From Actinomycetota bacterium (GTDB lineage: Bacteria > Actinomycetota > Acidimicrobiia > Acidimicrobiales > Ilumatobacteraceae): a DNA stretch of 10,143 nucleotides. This document shows positions 6,542-10,143 of the stretch, piece after piece. Where the stretch lies: assembly GCA_009701105.1 (NCBI GenBank), contig WLKU01000041.1, positions 1 through 10,143 of the forward strand, read 5' to 3'. Numbering within the stretch: the stretch's first letter is position 1; every line of letters begins with the position of its first letter. Below the pieces are notes generated by a model. That model saw nothing but the letters and a program-made list of their open reading frames with translations, did no database searches and was not told the DNA's origin. Made by a program: the position numbers and the translations under genes.

Positions 6542-8463
6542 CAGATAAGCCCTCTCAGTACAAACCAGGCCAAGAGCACAACAACACCGACCGTAATGAC
6601 TGCCGCGTATGCGCGCACGAAACCGCTCTGACTCTTGCGGACTTGGCCAGCCACAGATCGCACAATTGTGGCCGTGCCGTTGACTGCCCCATCGACAACA
6701 TGTGCATCAATCCATGCGACGCCATTAAACAACGCGTTGCCCGGGCCACTCACCAACCGGGCTGCAGTCGCGTCATAGTTCCAGGCTTGCTCAAGAATCT
6801 TTGGTTCGACAGCCTTGATCTTGTGCTTGGCATACACAGCAAAAGCCGCAACGATGCCGAGTGTTGCGACAACTACAGCAACGCCAAGCAGCAAGTACTT
6901 GTTTTGATACGCCCATGTCTCATGAATGTGAGCCTCGGACTCCTCAACAACAGGTGCAAGCCAGTGCTCCAAAAATGCAGTCTTCTTGGAGAATGGCAAC
7001 TGCAATGCACCACCAACCATTGCAAGGCCAGCGAGAACAACAAGCGGCATCAACATAATGCGTGGGCTTTCGTGCGGGGTGAAGTCGCCATGCGCACCAT
7101 TTTCGGCAGCGTGATCATTCCACTTTGCCTCGCCGTAAAACACCATGATTACTTGGCGTGTCATGTAGAACGCCGTCAACAGTGCAGTGACCACGCCAAC
7201 GACGTAGAGCCCGCGGTTGTTGGCATAGACGTAGAGCAAAATTTCGTCCTTCGACCAAAAGCCTGCAAACGGCGGCACACCAGCAATGGCAAGCCAGCCA
7301 ACAATGAACGTGATTGCCGTAACTGGCATCACTTTGCGCAAAGCACCCATTCGACGCATGTCTTGCTCGTGGTGCATGCCATGAATGACAGAACCAGAGC
7401 CGAGGAACAACAGTGCCTTAAAGAACGCATGCGTGATCATGTGGAAAATAGCCGCAACATATGCGCCTGAACCGATCGCCAAGAACATGAACCCAAGTTG
7501 CGACACCGTTGAGTAGGCCAACACCTTCTTGATGTCATTTTGTGCAACAGCAACCGTGGCTGCATACAACGCAGTTGCAGCACCGATGCACGCAATAACC
7601 GTTGGCGCCCATGAATACGACTCGTGGAGCACCGGACTCATGCGCGTCATCAAGAACACACCAGACGTCACCATGGTTGCCGCGTGGATAAGTGCCGAAA
7701 CCGGTGTTGGGCCTTCCATCGCATCTGGCAACCAGAGATACAACGGCAACTGTGCGCTCTTGCCACATGCACCGACAAACAACAACATCGCGATTGCGGT
7801 TGCCGTGACGGGGGCTAACGAACCGGAATGAGCGGCTTCATTGATGCCGTCATACGAGAGTGTTCCTACTGCACTGAACGCTAGGAACATTGCTGTCATT
7901 ACGCCAAAGTCGCCAATGCGGTTGGTGACAAATGCCTTCTTGCCAGCAACCGCAGCAGAGTCGCGAGTGTGCCAGAAGGAGATAAGGAAGTACGAACAAG
8001 CACCAACGCCCTCCCACCCGAGGAAAGTAACGAGCAAGTTTTCGCCCAGCACCAACATCAGCATCGAGAACACAAACAAGTTGAGGTACAAGAAAAACTT
8101 CGGAAACTTCGGATCACCATGCATGTAACCAATTGCATACAAATGAATCAATGAACCAATCCCGGTGATGAACAACGCCATCGTGATCGACAACGGGTCT
8201 GCCAACAACGCCATGTCGACTTGCAGCGAACCAACTGGCAACCACTTGAACATCGTCACCACTTGATGGCGCTCTTCGGCCGGGCGTGAAAGCAGATTGA
8301 AAAACACCGCAACGGTTATGAGGAATGACCCGATGGTCATGAACGATGCAAGCCAGCCAGCCTTTGGCTCGCCCAAACGACGACCGAGAACCATGATGAC
8401 GAGTGCACCGAACAACGGCAACATAGGCACGAGCCAGAGATGATCGATGAAGAAACCGGTCAC
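6541..8463 (-). CDS. nuoL: NADH-quinone oxidoreductase subunit L (antiporter-like)
   Basis: NuoL is the distal antiporter-like subunit; its C-terminal lateral helix runs along NuoM and NuoN. The product is 640 aa, slightly longer than the roughly 613 aa E. coli protein. Conserved channel residues are Glu151 in FLGWEGVGACSYFL, Lys235 in GACGKSAQLPLYLWLPDAM, and Lys405 in GFWSKDEIL. The long C-terminal region after about residue 520 contains a membrane helix, a stretch suited to the lateral helix, and a final helix at about 617-637. The start is GTG 8463, 3 nt after the nuoK stop, with AAGGG 7 nt upstream. It is the only nuo gene here for which I chose a non-ATG start. A His-rich loop lies near 451-464. 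Confidence 0.97.
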   Translation of the reverse strand: MTGFFIDHLWLVPMLPLFGALVIMVLGRRLGEPKAGWLASFMTIGSFLITVAVFFNLLSRPAEERHQVVTMFKWLPVGSLQVDMALLADPLSITMALFITGIGSLIHLYAIGYMHGDPKFPKFFLYLNLFVFSMLMLVLGENLLVTFLGWEGVGACSYFLISFWHTRDSAAVAGKKAFVTNRIGDFGVMTAMFLAFSAVGTLSYDGINEAAHSGSLAPVTATAIAMLLFVGACGKSAQLPLYLWLPDAMEGPTPVSALIHAATMVTSGVFLMTRMSPVLHESYSWAPTVIACIGAATALYAATVAVAQNDIKKVLAYSTVSQLGFMFLAIGSGAYVAAIFHMITHAFFKALLFLGSGSVIHGMHHEQDMRRMGALRKVMPVTAITFIVGWLAIAGVPPFAGFWSKDEILLYVYANNRGLYVVGVVTALLTAFYMTRQVIMVFYGEAKWNDHAAENGAHGDFTPHESPRIMLMPLVVLAGLAMVGGALQLPFSKKTAFLEHWLAPVVEESEAHIHETWAYQNKYLLLGVAVVVATLGIVAAFAVYAKHKIKAVEPKILEQAWNYDATAARLVSGPGNALFNGVAWIDAHVVDGAVNGTATIVRSVAGQVRKSQSGFVRAYAAVITVGVVVLLAWFVLRGLI

Positions 8464-8466
8464 GGC

Positions 8467-8787
8467 TTAACCCTTCAACCCTGAAAGGTCATCAACCGTG
8501 ATTCCACTGCGTCGGCGCATGATCGCAACGATGATGCCGAGGCCAACCACTACTTCTGCTGCTGCAACGACGAGCACAAAAAACACAATTGCCTGGCCAT
8601 CAATGTCATTGAGCCTGCGGCCAAGAGTCACAAATGTGAGGTTGACGGCGTTCAGCATCAACTCGATGCACATAAACATGACAAGTGGATTGCGGCGTAC
8701 CAACACACCAACAGTGCCGATTGTGAAGAGCACTGCCGACAGCAAGAGATACCAAGTTGTGGTTGGAACTACGACGAGTGCGTTCAT
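8467..8787 (-). CDS. nuoK: NADH-quinone oxidoreductase subunit K
   Basis: NuoK is a three-helix membrane subunit homologous to MrpC that forms part of the proton path near the quinone end. The product is 106 aa, close to the usual 100. The two buried glutamates known to matter in the family are present: Glu42 in [11 protein letters not shown] and Glu78 in [12 protein letters not shown] short polar C-terminal tail follows. ATG 8787 overlaps the nuoJ stop as ATGA, with GGTGGG 6 nt upstream. Its stop precedes the nuoL GTG by 3 nt. Confidence 0.97.
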   Translation of the reverse strand: MNALVVVPTTTWYLLLSAVLFTIGTVGVLVRRNPLVMFMCIELMLNAVNLTFVTLGRRLNDIDGQAIVFFVLVVAAAEVVVGLGIIVAIMRRRSGITVDDLSGLKG

Positions 8788-9320
8788 GACTTGCCCACCG
8801 TGCGGCGGCGCGCCAACAAAACAGTGCCAACAACGGCAACAACCAGCAAAATCGATGTCACTTCAAAAGCCATCACGTAGTCGGAAAAGATGGACGAAGC
8901 TAATTGCTGGATATTGGCATCTGGATTATCGCCAGCGACATTGCTCGCAATGCCCTCACCGCGGGAAACGACCGAATCGGCGCCGGTGTAAATAGCCGCT
9001 GCCAATAATCCGAGCAAACTCGCACCAACAACTCCAGCAACCCAGCGCTGACCAGCAAGCGGCTCGGTCTTCAGGTTTTCAACTTGGTCAACACCGAGCA
9101 ACATGATCACGAACAAGAACAACACCACGATGGCGCCGGCATACACAATCACTTGAACTGCAGCCAGGAACTCGGCGTGTTGGGCCACGAACAACACTGC
9201 AATTCCAAACAAGGTCAACACCAAGCTGAGCGCTGCATGCACAGGGTGCTTGCGCAACACCACGCCGAGCGCACCAACAATGATCATTGCTGTGGCACAA
9301 ACAAAAACGAAAAGTTCCAT
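8784..9320 (-). CDS. nuoJ: NADH-quinone oxidoreductase subunit J
   Basis: NuoJ is a five-helix membrane subunit whose third helix takes part in coupling quinone reduction to proton pumping. The product is 178 aa, a normal length. The conserved third-helix segment [19 protein letters not shown] (about 55-73) is intact, and the last helix reads [19 protein letters not shown] (about 152-170). A polar loop at about 112-142 separates the last two helices. ATG 9320 overlaps the nuoI stop by one base (TAATG). No strong ribosome-binding site is seen, so it probably depends on coupling with nuoI. Confidence 0.96.
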   Translation of the reverse strand: MELFVFVCATAMIIVGALGVVLRKHPVHAALSLVLTLFGIAVLFVAQHAEFLAAVQVIVYAGAIVVLFLFVIMLLGVDQVENLKTEPLAGQRWVAGVVGASLLGLLAAAIYTGADSVVSRGEGIASNVAGDNPDANIQQLASSIFSDYVMAFEVTSILLVVAVVGTVLLARRRTVGKS

Positions 9321-9979
9321 TAGTCGCTGTTCACTTCTGGGGCACGCACGCCATAGCCGAGCTCTCCGCTCCAGCCAACTACACCACTAAATGTGGCATC
9401 ACCCGACGATGCAGTTGCACGCATCCAACCCGATGTGTTTTGGTCTTCGCCCGGACGCCAGTCTTCCCACGGCATGTGCTGTGGTTGACCATCATCGCCT
9501 ACCAACAATTCGTCCTTGGTATAAATCGCATCTTGACGATTGGTGAACGAGAACTCGAACAACTTTGATTCGGTGATTGCTTCTGTTGGGCATGCTTCAA
9601 CACACAGGTCGCAGTGAATGCATCGCAGATAGTTAATCTCGTAAATCCATCCAAAGCGCTCACCTGGTGATGTTGGATTGTCGGGATCGTTGTCGGCACC
9701 GCGCACATGAATGCACTTTGCTGGGCACACAGCGGCACACAACTCGCAACCGATGCACTTTTCCATGCCGTCTTCGTAACGGTTGAGAACGTGACGACCA
9801 TGCAGGCGGTCTGGCTTGTCGATCTTTGCGTCCATCTCTTCGGCGCGCTTACTTGACTCACCACTCTTCGACTTGTTGATTGACTTGCGACGTACACGAC
9901 CGCCCGAATACTGAGTGGTCACCTGATTTTTCTTACCGCGCTGACGAGCGGTAACAAGGAAGCCTCCGAAGTAACCCAT
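9320..9979 (-). CDS. nuoI: NADH-quinone oxidoreductase subunit I (2[4Fe-4S], TYKY subunit)
   Basis: NuoI is a ferredoxin-like subunit holding clusters N6a and N6b, which relay electrons to NuoB. The product is 219 aa. Two complete cluster motifs are present: Cys75, 78, 81 and 85 ([12 protein letters not shown]) and Cys120, 123, 126 and 130 ([12 protein letters not shown]), separated by the usual GADN...SPGERFG...INYLRC. The N-terminus [15 protein letters not shown] matches the family's membrane-anchoring amphipathic helix. I therefore start at ATG 9979 and not at the frame's upstream ATG 10099, which lies inside nuoH. A Lys/Ser/Arg-rich stretch (about 25-58) between the QY and HGRH landmarks looks around 25 residues longer than usual. 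AAGGG lies about 11 nt upstream of the start. Confidence 0.97.
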   Translation of the reverse strand: MGYFGGFLVTARQRGKKNQVTTQYSGGRVRRKSINKSKSGESSKRAEEMDAKIDKPDRLHGRHVLNRYEDGMEKCIGCELCAAVCPAKCIHVRGADNDPDNPTSPGERFGWIYEINYLRCIHCDLCVEACPTEAITESKLFEFSFTNRQDAIYTKDELLVGDDGQPQHMPWEDWRPGEDQNTSGWMRATASSGDATFSGVVGWSGELGYGVRAPEVNSD

Positions 9980-10143
9980 TAGAACATCGACCCTTCGGCT
10001 TCGCGTTGCTTGGCACTCACTTTGAATGCCGCTTGCAACAGCGCATAACTGGCCCCGAGAATCGCCACTGAAACCGTGGTGACGATCAACGTGTTCCAAC
10101 CCTGGTCACGACCAAGGCGCTGTGCTGCAATCAACATAAACCA
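9979..10143 (-). CDS. nuoH: Probable NADH-quinone oxidoreductase subunit H, C-terminal 54 residues
   Basis: Only the last 54 codons and stop are visible, running off the right edge. They encode a short basic/polar segment, one transmembrane helix (about fragment residues 18-38) and a charged tail ending REAEGSMF. The stop TAA overlaps the nuoI ATG by one base (TAATG), the position nuoH holds in nuo operons. The fragment has [10 protein letters not shown] where NuoH usually has a RLRYDQLM-x-x-GWK type motif before its last helix, so it looks like a shortened version. The identification rests mainly on context plus this weak motif; another small membrane subunit is possible. Confidence 0.7.
   Translation of the reverse strand, partial: WFMLIAAQRLGRDQGWNTLIVTTVSVAILGASYALLQAAFKVSAKQREAEGSMF

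Noticed and set aside
6502..7470. A 322-codon open frame on the plus strand
   Set aside because: It lies antisense to nuoL and the start of nuoM, is rich in Cys, His, Asn and Arg with no domain-like pattern, and is explained by codon bias of the membrane genes on the other strand.
3516..8463. Recurrent CAACAA/AGCAAC-like words that look like scattered repeats
   Set aside because: They reflect common Leu, Val and Ala codons in the reverse-oriented membrane genes; there is no regular unit or spacing.
9980..10099. 40-codon in-frame extension upstream of nuoI
   Set aside because: It is the out-of-frame shadow of the nuoH 3' end; the NuoI membrane-anchoring N-terminus begins at MGYFGGF (ATG 9979).

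Overview
The window holds most of a respiratory Complex I (NADH:quinone oxidoreductase, nuo) gene set on the minus strand. It is split in two by a small divergent gene pair. Base composition is roughly balanced. The NuoI, NuoB and NuoA sequences, together with the ACT-domain short IlvA, look actinobacterial; I lean towards an Acidimicrobiia-like aquatic actinomycete, but that is an inference from sequence style and not a search result.

Right block, read from 10143 leftwards (minus strand): the 3' end of probable nuoH, then nuoI, nuoJ, nuoK, nuoL, nuoM and nuoN. Neighbouring genes overlap by 1 to 4 bp, except nuoK-nuoL, which are separated by 3 bp. This is one translationally coupled operon encoding the quinone/proton-pumping membrane arm plus the 2[4Fe-4S] subunit. 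Its promoter lies outside the window.

Middle: ilvA (threonine ammonia-lyase) on the plus strand converges on nuoN, and the two stop codons share the palindrome TTAA. ilvA is divergent from a class I glutamine-amidotransferase-like gene of unknown substrate. Only 21 bp separate the two start codons. That gap contains a symmetric TACGGTA that could serve as overlapping -10 elements for both genes, giving leaderless or nearly leaderless mRNAs.

Left block (minus strand, leftwards): the amidotransferase gene, then 53 bp later nuoA, nuoB and nuoC, with nuoC running off the left edge. nuoB and nuoC overlap by 53 bp if nuoC uses the first available ATG.

The canonical order nuoA-to-N is therefore permuted here: H-I-J-K-L-M-N, then the inserted genes, then A-B-C, all on the same strand. 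nuoD, E, F and G are not in the window. Apart from this rearrangement the genes look like intact housekeeping genes. I see no mobile element, CRISPR array, tRNA, rRNA or defence system, and no gene-free stretch longer than 53 bp.
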